A DNA stretch of 29,941 nt, taken from assembly GCA_002405555.1 (NCBI GenBank), contig DHMA01000209.1, forward strand, positions 1-29,941, given 5' to 3'. The position numbers and the translations under genes are program-made. Under the pieces are notes generated by a model. That model was not told where the DNA came from. It ran no database searches and was given only the letters and a program-made list of their open reading frames with translations. The first letter of the stretch is position 1. Each line of letters starts with the position of its first letter. This document shows, piece by piece, positions 1-7,270 of this stretch. The stretch comes from Opitutia bacterium UBA4654. GTDB taxonomy: Bacteria > Verrucomicrobiota > Verrucomicrobiia > Opitutales > Intestinicryptomonadaceae.

Positions 1-63
1 AATAAACTTGAATCCATAAAATCAATCAACAATAACGTCAACCAACTCGATTTACTCCCTTAG
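1..63 (+). CDS. possible 3' end of an unidentified gene (partial)
   Basis: The first reading frame is open from base 1 to a TAG at 61-63. It gives 20 residues rich in Asn, Ile, Lys and Leu, like the helical tail of a protein. The stretch is clearly more AT-rich than the genes that follow, so it could be the end of a different or acquired gene. With only 20 codons this may equally be non-coding DNA, and no family can be named. Confidence 0.25.
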   Translation, partial: NKLESIKSINNNVNQLDLLP

Positions 64-133
64 CTTACTGACCTATTTTTGGGCACTCCGCAACTCCTCC
101 AACCCCGTTCGCGCGGTTGCGGTTAGCGGCAAT

Positions 134-1078
134 TTGGCGTATGTGGCGCAGACCGACAGGGGCGTTGGAATTTTCGACCTGTCCGCGGCGGGGTATCCGC
201 AGATTGGGAGCATTGAGTGCAAGACGGCGTACGACGTGAAAATTTCGGACGGCAGGCTTGTTGTTGCCGAAGCTTTCGGCGGTGTCGGAATTTACGACAT
301 TTCGGACGCGCCCAAAAGCGGTTCGAAAGTCTCCGCCTACAAGCCGCGTGAAATCGGCAGGATAAGCTGCGGGATGATAGCCCGCCCGCAAACGCTCCAC
401 GTTTGGGCGTTCGACAAATGCGACGTAGTGGGCGTCGGCGCGGGGGCGGCTTCGGTCTGGTTCTTCGACATTTCGAATCCCGCGCAGCCGAAAAAAGTTT
501 TGCGAAGCGCGGGCAGGGAGATTGTCTACAACGACTACGGCTCGCGCCGTCTTGCGGCGGGAAAGTATTTCGGCCTGAATTTCCACTGCGGCGGAAGAAT
601 GATTTTCGACATGTCGGCAAAGCCCGTCAAATGCGTGTTTTCCGACCCCTATCCGCTCTGCTCGCAGAACGGTTCGGTTGCCGCCGTAGGCGACAAACTT
701 TTGACGATGAATCGCGGCGGCTATTCGATAGACGACCCCGCGCGGCCCATGAAAAATTCGGAGCTGACGCCGCTTAAATTTCCCGACGGCGGGCCGCTCC
801 CGTTTGTTCCCAAAGGCGACTCCGCGCAAATCCGCGCGGAATTTCCGCAGGGCGCGGACGAGGGCTTTGCGTGCTTCGACGAAAAAACGAAGAGGCTGGT
901 TGTCGCCAACCGCGCTTCGGGCAAAGTTTCGGTTTACGATTTTTCCGATGTCGAAAATCCGAAGCGCATGCGCTCGTTTACTATCAACGCCAATCCGTCG
1001 GTTGCCGATTTTACAACGGACGGGCGGATTGTTTTGCCGTGCGGATATGCGGGCGCGCTTGTGGAGCGCAAAAAGTAA
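134..1078 (+). CDS. LVIVD-type beta-propeller protein, 5' end uncertain or truncated
   Basis: The protein has repeated beta-propeller blades of the kind found in LVIVD proteins: each has a 'VAVSGNLAYVA' or 'VKISDGRLVVA' strand followed by 'GVGIFDLS' or 'GVGIYDIS', with later copies near 'ASVWFFDISNP' and 'GKVSVYDFSDVENP'. Propellers like this are usually secreted and mediate binding; no catalytic residues are visible. The start is a problem. The TTG at 134 falls inside the first visible blade, whose 'NPVRAVAVSGN' part is encoded upstream in the same frame. That frame stays open back to a TAA at 17-19 but contains no ATG or GTG, and no signal peptide is seen. The gene therefore seems 5'-truncated, frameshifted, or started at an unusual codon such as CTG at 68. 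It faces the next gene and shares its terminator. Confidence 0.6.
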   Translation: MAYVAQTDRGVGIFDLSAAGYPQIGSIECKTAYDVKISDGRLVVAEAFGGVGIYDISDAPKSGSKVSAYKPREIGRISCGMIARPQTLHVWAFDKCDVVGVGAGAASVWFFDISNPAQPKKVLRSAGREIVYNDYGSRRLAAGKYFGLNFHCGGRMIFDMSAKPVKCVFSDPYPLCSQNGSVAAVGDKLLTMNRGGYSIDDPARPMKNSELTPLKFPDGGPLPFVPKGDSAQIRAEFPQGADEGFACFDEKTKRLVVANRASGKVSVYDFSDVENPKRMRSFTINANPSVADFTTDGRIVLPCGYAGALVERKK

Positions 1079-1210
1079 ATTCGCAATTGAATTGCGCCGC
1101 AACTCCGCGCGACTGCGCGAGCCGCCCTCCCGCTTTGGCTGTTGAAAAATATTATTTTTAGATGCGGTTTGATTGGTGGTATTGAAAAATAAAAATCGGC
1201 GCAAAAAACA

Positions 1211-1245
1211 AAAAAAGCCCTTTCGTATCGGAAAGGGCTTTTGCT
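1211..1245. terminator. bidirectional Rho-independent terminator
   Basis: An 8-bp perfect stem (1217-1224 with 1231-1238, GCCCTTTC/GAAAGGGC) with a 6-nt loop is flanked by A-rich DNA on the left and T-rich DNA on the right. It can therefore terminate both the plus-strand propeller gene and the minus-strand WbsX-like gene, which converge here. Confidence 0.85.
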
Positions 1246-1268
1246 TTTTGCAATGCGGGGCGGGAAAA

Positions 1269-2480
1269 TTATTCTTCGCCGAAGACGCGCTTTACGGCGT
1301 CGAGCATTTTGTAGCCGTTTGTTTTGTCGGGTTCGAGATAGCTGCCCTCCGTCCATTCGTTCCACGAGTTCACGGTGATGAGTTTCGTTCCCTTGTGGTG
1401 CTTGTCGGTCCATTCCTTTGCTTTGCGGAGGGCGTATTCGAAGTCGGCGGGCGTGGAATTTTTCACATACGAAATTTCCTGCGGGAAGCGCGGATTGTTG
1501 TCCCAGCCAATCGAAACGTGGCAATAGTAGGGGATTGCGCTTGCCGCAAGCTTGTCCCAATTTTCGATGTTGAAATTCATCCAGTCTTTGTGCTCGCCTT
1601 TGGGGGCTTTATAGTGTACCCACTGGTAGCTTGTGTAGCTGTCGATTCCCAAATACGTCGAGATTTTGTCGGAGGTCGGTACGGGGTCGCCGGGGATTCC
1701 CTGCAAGCCGCGCGGCAGATTCCACGCCATTGTCTGGATATGCACGCCCGTGCCAGCTTCGTCCGCTTTTTTGCGCAGGTAGGCGAGCGCGTTTTTCGCG
1801 TTTTCGACGCCGCCGATTCCCTTGATGAACGTGTTGATTTCGTAAATCGAGAAAACGGGTTTGCCGTCTATTTTATAATAGTTCGGCTGCCTAAAATATT
1901 TTGATACAACCCTGTCGGCGATATGCGTGAAAACCTCGTACGATACTCCGCCGCGCCAGAACACCTTTTCGCTTTTCTTGGCGATTTTGTTGTTCCACGT
2001 CAGGTTGACGTCGTGGTTTGCCCACATCAGAAAAAACTTCATTTTTTCGCTGTTGGGCGCGCCGAGGAAGCCGCGGTCGAGGGCGTTTTCGAGGAATGGT
2101 TTGTCTTCGTACCAGTACCAGTCGAAAATCATGACGTTGACGCCGTGCGCTGTCGCAAGGTCGATTTTTTTCGCCATGACCGCGGGGTCGGATTCGTCTT
2201 CGTAGCCGAGCAGCGGCACGCGCGGCTGGTCGTGCCCCTTGTGCTTGGGCTTCGCTTCGTAAACGTTTTGCCATTCGCCCCTGCCGTCGCCGAAAACGCC
2301 AAGCTCCGCCCAGCGCGGTTCGGGGTGGTAGGCAGGCCAGTAGTAGGCGGCGATGTCGTAGTTTTGCTTTTTTTGCGCGGTTGAGTCCTCCGCGTTTTGC
2401 GACGCGCATGCGCTTAGGAATAGCATTCCGAAAAGCGGAAGAAGTTTTGCTCTGTTGCTGATTTTTCTGATGGCATTCAT
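1269..2480 (-). CDS. WbsX/GH99-like lipoprotein
   Basis: This 403-residue protein starts with a lipoprotein signal peptide (lipobox FLSAC, Cys25), so it is probably anchored in the outer membrane or periplasm. From about residue 42 it follows the WbsX family, which is related to GH99-type endo-acting mannosidases: 'AAYYWPAYHPEPRW' at the first strand, 'VPLLGYEDESDP', 'GVNVMIFDWYWYEDKPFLENAL', then 'KFFLMWANHD' and a C-terminal 'ITVNSWNEWTEGSYLEPD'. The acidic residues of the last motif (WNEWTEG) are strongly conserved in this family. WbsX proteins were first annotated as glycosyltransferases, but the fold suggests a glycoside hydrolase. The substrate cannot be read from the sequence. Length is normal for the family. 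It is transcribed alone from a 253-nt divergent intergenic region. Confidence 0.85.
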   Translation of the reverse strand: MNAIRKISNRAKLLPLFGMLFLSACASQNAEDSTAQKKQNYDIAAYYWPAYHPEPRWAELGVFGDGRGEWQNVYEAKPKHKGHDQPRVPLLGYEDESDPAVMAKKIDLATAHGVNVMIFDWYWYEDKPFLENALDRGFLGAPNSEKMKFFLMWANHDVNLTWNNKIAKKSEKVFWRGGVSYEVFTHIADRVVSKYFRQPNYYKIDGKPVFSIYEINTFIKGIGGVENAKNALAYLRKKADEAGTGVHIQTMAWNLPRGLQGIPGDPVPTSDKISTYLGIDSYTSYQWVHYKAPKGEHKDWMNFNIENWDKLAASAIPYYCHVSIGWDNNPRFPQEISYVKNSTPADFEYALRKAKEWTDKHHKGTKLITVNSWNEWTEGSYLEPDKTNGYKMLDAVKRVFGEE

Positions 2481-2484
2481 TGTT

Positions 2485-2490
2485 TATATA
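2485..2490 (-). promoter_or_regulatory. candidate -10 element just before the WbsX-like start
   Basis: A TATATA hexamer lies only 4 nt upstream of the ATG at 2480 on the minus strand. If it is a true -10 box, transcription would begin at or inside the start codon and the mRNA would be leaderless. No convincing -35 is seen and the hexamer is palindromic, so it could be chance. Confidence 0.2.
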
Positions 2491-2733
2491 GCGAATTCCA
2501 GTGCGTGTTGTCTTCGGAAATTGTCGAAATTTTCGGGGCTGATGTCGAGCCTTTTTGTTTTTTTCGAAAAGCTTTCGGGCGGGGCTTGCGTCCCGATTGT
2601 CATGGCGGCGATTTTTTTTCCGAAAATTTTTTGCAACAAATTTCGTGGATAGCCGTTTGAACGGGTAGAGCGTTTTGAATGCGGATGTACTTTCCATCCC
2701 GCTCATATTTAACCCCGAAAAAACCCAAGAAAA

Positions 2734-3702
2734 ATGAAAATCGCAATTAAAAAAATCATCGTATGCGCCGCGGCAATTCTCGCGTGCGGCGTCGCGCTTT
2801 CGGCGGTCAACCCCGAAGCAAAACTCCACAAATTCAGCACGACAATCGAAAAGGAGCGTCCGCAACTCGATGCCGAAACGAAGTCGCTCATCGCCGCCTA
2901 CCGCAAAAGCCCGACGGAGGCGAACCGCGCCGCGCTCGAAAGGAAAGTCGCCGATAATTACGACAAGGTAATAGCCCGCAAAAAGGCGAAGCTTGAAGAA
3001 TTGAAGCGCACCGCGAAGGACGCCTCGAAAGTTCGCGAAATGCAGGAAATCGTGGACGAAATGCTCGCCACGCGCTCCACGCGCATAGAGCGCACGATGA
3101 GCCGCTTCTCCGACCCGCGTTTGCGCCCGGGCGCGCGCGAATCGAAAGACGGATTCCTGCCCGTAATCGGCGCGGCGCAGAACCTGAGCATTGCCCGCAC
3201 GCCAATCACGAACGCCGAGTACAACGCGTTCCTGAAAGCTGCGGGCAAGGACGTCCGCAAAGTGGCGTCGGCAAAGGCGAAGTGCCCCGCGGTAAACGTT
3301 TCCTACGACGACGCCGTCGCGTACTGCAAGTGGCTCACCGAAAAGGACGGCAAAGCCGTATACCGCCTGCCGACCGAGGCCGAATGGGAAATCGCGGCGG
3401 GGCACATGCCCAAGGACGCCGATTTCAACTGCGGAGAGAAAAACACGACGACGCCCGTCGACGCCTACGCAAAAACGCTCGCCGCGTGCGGGGCAATCGA
3501 CATGTGGGGCAACTGTTGGGAGTGGACTTCCACAGAGCTTGCCGCGAAAGACGGGGCGTCGAAGCGCGGGCGGCTGATGGCGGTAAAAGGCGGCGCGTTC
3601 GACTCTCCCCGCACAAGCTGCCGCACCGAATTGAAGGGCGAGTCCCGCGCGGCGTCGTCGGGATACGCGAATGTCGGCTTCCGCGTCGTGCGCGAAAAAT
3701 AG
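2734..3702 (+). CDS. secreted FGE/SUMF1-fold protein lacking one catalytic Cys
   Basis: A 322-residue protein with a signal peptide (about 1-24) and a charged helical segment, probably coiled coil, at about 30-125. From about 140 it has a formylglycine-generating-enzyme (SUMF1, C-type-lectin-like) domain. Diagnostic motifs are 'TPITNAEYNAFLKAAG' (157-171), 'VNVSYDDAVAYCKWL' (187-201), 'RLPTEAEWEIAAG' (211-223), 'GAIDMWGNCWEWT' (253-265), 'VKGGAFDSPRTSCR' (284-297) and 'GFRVV' (315-319). In true FGE the loop after GGS[FWY] carries two copper-binding cysteines, human Cys336 and Cys341. Here the first is Ser291 and only Cys296 remains, so sulfatase activation is unlikely; many bacterial members of this fold are non-catalytic or act on other substrates. 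No sulfatase gene is present in the window. The ATG has no clear Shine-Dalgarno sequence. Confidence 0.85.
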   Translation: MKIAIKKIIVCAAAILACGVALSAVNPEAKLHKFSTTIEKERPQLDAETKSLIAAYRKSPTEANRAALERKVADNYDKVIARKKAKLEELKRTAKDASKVREMQEIVDEMLATRSTRIERTMSRFSDPRLRPGARESKDGFLPVIGAAQNLSIARTPITNAEYNAFLKAAGKDVRKVASAKAKCPAVNVSYDDAVAYCKWLTEKDGKAVYRLPTEAEWEIAAGHMPKDADFNCGEKNTTTPVDAYAKTLAACGAIDMWGNCWEWTSTELAAKDGASKRGRLMAVKGGAFDSPRTSCRTELKGESRAASSGYANVGFRVVREK

Positions 3703-3740
3703 AGTCTTGCCGACCGAACGCGGCAAACGGCATGCAAAAA

Positions 3741-3782
3741 AAAGGCGGCGCGGATTCCTAAACCCGCGCCGCTTTCTTTTAT
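3741..3782. terminator. bidirectional Rho-independent terminator
   Basis: A 9-bp GC-rich perfect stem (3745-3753 with 3764-3772) with a 10-nt loop has an A-tract on the left (3736-3743) and a T-rich tail on the right (3773-3786). It sits between the convergent SUMF1-like and sialidase-like genes. Confidence 0.85.
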
Positions 3783-5239
3783 TTTTCCACGATAACTTCG
3801 CGGCAGAGAATCGTCTTTTTCTTCACGCCGTCGGAGTCGGGATAATAGAAATCGCTGTAAAATAACAGGGCTTTGTTTTTGCCTATCGGGATTATTTCGG
3901 GATTGTTGCACGAGCCTGCCCAGCCGATGAAAGTCTTTGTTTTCGGCTTTACGTTCGCCAGTCCGCTGCGGTCGGCGGGCGTCATTACGACAAGCGGCTT
4001 TGTCCACTTTGTGCCAGAATCGTTTTCGCTCGCCTGAATGTATGTCCCCGGACGCGCGTAGCAAAGGAGCGTCGTGCCGCATTCGAGTTTTGCGAGGCGC
4101 GGCAGCACGCCCACGTCCGCGAATTTTTCGGGCTTCGACCACGTTTTGCCGCCGTCGGTCGAGCGCGAAACGTACATCGGCGACCATTCCCAGCCCGTGT
4201 AGTTGAACCACTGCGTGCGCATGAACCAGACAATCGAGCCGTCGGGCATGAACCCGAAATCGCTGTCGCTGAATCCGCCCGTGTCGTAGGGAAATTCCGC
4301 GCCGTCGGCGGGATACTCCATGTGGGCAAGCTGCTTGAAGCTTTTGCCGAAGTCGTCCGAGCGGAAAATTTCGGCGGAGTAGTAGGGGCTGTATTTACCC
4401 GTGTCGGGGTTGACGTGCCCCTCGCCCGAAAACGCGCTGACCCAAAGCGAGCCGTCGGGCGCGAGCTTCAAGACGCCGCGCGGGGAAATGGGCTTCAAAA
4501 TGTTGTCGAAGCCCGCGCCGCTGTGTACTACGCGCGTGAGGCATTTCCAATCCACTTTTGCGTACTCCTTGACGGCTTTGTTTTGCCCCGCGGGGATTCT
4601 GTACGCAAGCCACTCCTTTTTTGCGAGGCTCGGCGGAAGCCTGTCGGCGTTGTAGGCTTTGATTGCCACTCCGTTTATCCAGTCCGCCTTCATCCCGTCG
4701 GGAATGGGGAGCGTGCCCTCGTCGGCGCGTTTCGACGCGTCGTAGTCGGGCGTGTACTCGCTCTGTCTGGGCTGTTTGTATTTCGAGACGCTGAAACCCG
4801 ATTCTGGCGGGAAGTAGATTTTGTCGCCGTTGGGCAGAAGTATTCCGCATTCGGCGTCGCGCGTAGCGTCGATTTCGCGCCACGTTTTGCCGTTGTCGAG
4901 GCTCTCGAACCACCTGTTGGGAGTGCCGAAAGACTTGATGTCGTCTTTCGAGACGTGGACTGCCACAAGCAGTCTGCCGCCCAAATTGTAGGGGCGCGGG
5001 AACTGGTACGCGCCCCAGTAGTTTTTTTCGAACGGCATTCCGCGCACGATTACGCGCGGCTCGCCGAGCCTGATTTTCATGGGCGAAACCGAACCGTCCG
5101 CGTTGTAGTACGCGCCGGAGATTTCGGACGACTCCGCCTGTTTGTAGTTTACGCCGTTGAACGCGCAGAGCAGGGCGGCGGACGCAAGCGCGGCGCACGC
5201 CGCGGGCGCGGATTTTTTTGTTCGGTATAATTTTTCCAT
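3779..5239 (-). CDS. exo-sialidase-like BNR-repeat protein
   Basis: A 486-residue exported protein with a signal peptide-like segment at about 10-29. It has three clear Asp-box (BNR) repeats, S-x-D-x-G-x-T/S-W/F: SLDNGKTW (113-120), SDDFGKSF (294-301) and STDGGKTW (360-367). These mark the six-bladed propeller of the sialidase superfamily (GH33 and relatives). GH33 enzymes remove terminal sialic acid from glycans. The usual N-terminal RIP motif and arginine triad could not be placed with certainty, so the exact substrate and catalytic competence are open. It is the last gene of a minus-strand run, 7 nt after the TolB-like lipoprotein gene, suggesting co-transcription. The ATG at 5239 has no Shine-Dalgarno sequence. 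Confidence 0.8.
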   Translation of the reverse strand: MEKLYRTKKSAPAACAALASAALLCAFNGVNYKQAESSEISGAYYNADGSVSPMKIRLGEPRVIVRGMPFEKNYWGAYQFPRPYNLGGRLLVAVHVSKDDIKSFGTPNRWFESLDNGKTWREIDATRDAECGILLPNGDKIYFPPESGFSVSKYKQPRQSEYTPDYDASKRADEGTLPIPDGMKADWINGVAIKAYNADRLPPSLAKKEWLAYRIPAGQNKAVKEYAKVDWKCLTRVVHSGAGFDNILKPISPRGVLKLAPDGSLWVSAFSGEGHVNPDTGKYSPYYSAEIFRSDDFGKSFKQLAHMEYPADGAEFPYDTGGFSDSDFGFMPDGSIVWFMRTQWFNYTGWEWSPMYVSRSTDGGKTWSKPEKFADVGVLPRLAKLECGTTLLCYARPGTYIQASENDSGTKWTKPLVVMTPADRSGLANVKPKTKTFIGWAGSCNNPEIIPIGKNKALLFYSDFYYPDSDGVKKKTILCREVIVEK

Positions 5240-5246
5240 ATCGTTA

Positions 5247-6494
5247 TTATTTTTCGAGACTGTCGGAGACGTCGAGAATGTAGACGCAGCGTTTTCCGTT
5301 TTTTGTGTCGTTGTAGACCACGGCGTTTCCGCCGAGCACCCAGACGGGGTGCGCGTCCACGCGGAATTCGGGGTTTTTCTTGAACGGCGGGAGGGCGGTT
5401 TTTGCGAGGGTTGTCTCCGTCTGCTTCGCTATGTTTATCAGGCGAATCGGCGAGCGTCCGTCGGGGAGGTTCATTTCGCCCGCGTACGCGTCGGTAAGGA
5501 TAAGAGGAAGCCCGCGCGGGTGGTAGGACGGGTGCCCCGACCCGGGCGCGTAGACCTGTTTCAGTTCGCTTCCGTCGTATTTCACTGTAATGATTTCAAG
5601 CCCCTTTTTGCCGTCGATGTCGAGGTTCATCGACATGTATTCGCCGTCGGGCAGCCAGTTGATGTGGTGCCCGCCCTTCGCCCACTGGTCGGGGGTGATT
5701 GCCGTGCGTATGTCCGAGCCGTCGGGGTTCATTGTGATTACCGCGCGGCGGCGTTTGCCGCCGTCGAGGGGCGTCCACTGCACCGTCGCCAAAATCTTCG
5801 TTCCCTGCGGATTCCACTTCGCCTGAAAGCCGTAGTACTCGTATTTTTCGGGGTTCGGAATCCTGATTGACGGCGCGGACTTTTCGTAGATGTCGCGCAG
5901 GGAGGCAACCATTTTGCGTTTGTTCGATTCGATGTCGGTAATGTAGATTCCGTCGTCGGCGACAGGCCCGATGTTGCGCTTTACGAACGCGTCGGGGACG
6001 ATTACGCCGTAGCCCACCTGCGCGAAGCGCGACTTCCTGAGGTTGTGCGAAACGAGCTTTTTGCCGTCGGGCGAAACCATGAAAACCGTGCCCGCAAGGC
6101 GCGTTTTTTTGCCCGTTTTGAAGTCGAGCTTTACGGCGAATTCCTCCCAAGTTTTCGGGTCTACGTCGTTGTAGAAGAGGTCGGCGTCGCTTGCGCCCCA
6201 CTGGACATTCGCGCCCATCTGCGTTTCCCAGCCGCGCGATTCGGTTTCGAAAACCCTCTTCATCGACGGCAGTTCGACAACAACCACTTTGCCCGCGTCG
6301 CCCGCGACGGGCTTTTTGCCCTCGTAGGGCAGCTCGAAGAGCGCGGCGTATCTGCCCGACGGGCTGACGGGCGAGGTGTCGAAGAACCTGTGGATTACGC
6401 CGTTTTCGGCGACGAGTTGCGGTTGGGGCGCGCCCGCGCAGCCGCACAGAATTGCGGCGGCGAAAGCCGATATTATTGCTGCTGTTTTTTTCAT
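5247..6494 (-). CDS. TolB/WD40-like beta-propeller lipoprotein
   Basis: A 415-residue protein with a lipoprotein signal peptide (ILCGC, Cys19). The body contains PD40/TolB-type propeller blades: 'SPSGRYAALFEL', 'SPDGKKLVSHNL', 'NPQGTKILATVQW', 'NPDGSDIRTAI', 'LPDGEYMSMNLDIDG' and 'HPRGLPLILTDAY'. The 'GGHHINWLPDGEYMS' and 'GSGHPSYHPRG' segments carry several histidines. These recall propellers of the oligogalacturonate-lyase type, but no family can be fixed by eye. Its place between a sialidase-like gene (7 nt downstream) and a UDG-family gene (13 nt upstream) suggests an operon. A glycan-binding or glycan-lyase role is plausible from the sialidase-like neighbour, but this is inference. Confidence 0.7.
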   Translation of the reverse strand: MKKTAAIISAFAAAILCGCAGAPQPQLVAENGVIHRFFDTSPVSPSGRYAALFELPYEGKKPVAGDAGKVVVVELPSMKRVFETESRGWETQMGANVQWGASDADLFYNDVDPKTWEEFAVKLDFKTGKKTRLAGTVFMVSPDGKKLVSHNLRKSRFAQVGYGVIVPDAFVKRNIGPVADDGIYITDIESNKRKMVASLRDIYEKSAPSIRIPNPEKYEYYGFQAKWNPQGTKILATVQWTPLDGGKRRRAVITMNPDGSDIRTAITPDQWAKGGHHINWLPDGEYMSMNLDIDGKKGLEIITVKYDGSELKQVYAPGSGHPSYHPRGLPLILTDAYAGEMNLPDGRSPIRLINIAKQTETTLAKTALPPFKKNPEFRVDAHPVWVLGGNAVVYNDTKNGKRCVYILDVSDSLEK

Positions 6495-6507
6495 GTTTTT
6501 TGTGTGT

Positions 6508-7083
6508 TTAAATCAGTCCCGTTTTGCGGAACATCTCCGCGTAGATTTGCGCCTTTTCTTCGAGCGGTTTTGGATACGCCCGCGACGACGACGGCATTCT
6601 GAAAAATTCGATTTTGCGCCCGCCGATTTCGACGGCTTCCGACGCTCCCGTTGCGGGCGGCGTCGCTCCGCAAGATTCCGCGAAAACCTCCGCCGCCTTT
6701 GCGCCAGCGCACGCAACCGCGCGGCATTCGGGGAGGCATGCGAGGATTTTTGCGATGTCGGTCTTGCGGACTATTTCGAGGAATTTGTCGGAGGCGTTGT
6801 CTTTTAGCCGCACGACTTCCTCGGCCGTGTCGAAAAGCGCGATTCCCCTTTGCGAAAGAAAGCCCGCGATTTTTTCCGCGTCGAATTTCCGCTCGCCCGA
6901 TTTCACGAATTCGTCCCTGTTGCCGAAAATCGCCAGCCCGAAAATCCGCCACATGTCGTTTTGGAAATTCGGGTAGAAGAACTCGATTGACCAGCGTTTC
7001 CTGTCGGGCGGGAAAGTTCCCAAAAGCAGAATTTTTGCGTTCGGCGGCAGGAACGGTTCGAGCGGGTGTTTTTCGGGTTTCAT
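6508..7083 (-). CDS. uracil-DNA glycosylase superfamily protein
   Basis: A 191-residue cytoplasmic protein of the UDG superfamily, whose members excise uracil or mismatched bases in base-excision repair. The first strand and loop are 'AKILLLGTFPPD' (16-27), matching the motif-1 position of Mug-like enzymes. 'FFYPNFQNDMWRIFGLAIFG' follows the usual 'YYxxxxNxFWxI' pattern, and the C-terminal 'FRMPSSSRAYPK' matches the (N/P)-S-S/T motif-2 loop. The start is taken as the ATG at 7083 because it has a GGAG Shine-Dalgarno sequence (7090-7093) and a good promoter upstream; the open frame runs further 5' but without family similarity. The substrate (uracil, T:G mismatch or hypoxanthine) cannot be told. 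The link to the downstream glycan genes may be only positional. Confidence 0.75.
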   Translation of the reverse strand: MKPEKHPLEPFLPPNAKILLLGTFPPDRKRWSIEFFYPNFQNDMWRIFGLAIFGNRDEFVKSGERKFDAEKIAGFLSQRGIALFDTAEEVVRLKDNASDKFLEIVRKTDIAKILACLPECRAVACAGAKAAEVFAESCGATPPATGASEAVEIGGRKIEFFRMPSSSRAYPKPLEEKAQIYAEMFRKTGLI

Positions 7084-7096
7084 ATTCGTCTCCAAA

Positions 7097-7124
7097 AAAA
7101 TACGGAAAGGCGCGGCGATGTCAA
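7097..7124 (-). promoter_or_regulatory. sigma-70-type promoter for the UDG-family gene
   Basis: On the minus strand a perfect TTGACA (-35, 7124-7119) is followed after 16 nt by TATTTT (-10, 7102-7097). The expected start site is near 7090, giving a very short leader whose 5' end would overlap the GGAG of the UDG-family gene. Confidence 0.55.
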
Positions 7125-7161
7125 GGACGGGGAATCCGCGCCGAAACAAAACTCCGAAAAA

Positions 7162-7176
7162 TGCGTATAATATAAA
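7162..7176 (+). promoter_or_regulatory. candidate promoter (-10) of the CsgG/LpoB operon
   Basis: A perfect TATAAT lies at 7166-7171 within the longer string TGCGTATAATATAAA, about 100 nt upstream of the first gene of the operon. No good -35 is visible at the right distance. Nearly the same 15-mer occurs twice in the tandem repeats near 29680 and 29722, which strengthens the idea that it is a recurring promoter-like element. Confidence 0.45.
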
Positions 7177-7270
7177 AGAAGAGTGTTGCCACGGGGCGGG
7201 CGTCGGGCGTATTTTTGGCGGCGTCGGGCGGACATTTCCCCGCGCGGCACAAACCGAAAACAGGCAAAAC

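Noticed and set aside
82..103. Similarity of this stretch to 23864-23886 (shared CACTCCG, CTCCT and CAAC blocks)
   Set aside because: About 19 bases match only when several gaps are allowed, and the first copy is readable as propeller coding sequence. This is within chance for a 30-kb window.
1891..3726. 611-codon open frame on the minus strand
   Set aside because: It crosses the divergent intergenic region and two real genes on opposite strands. Its composition is that of a shadow frame.
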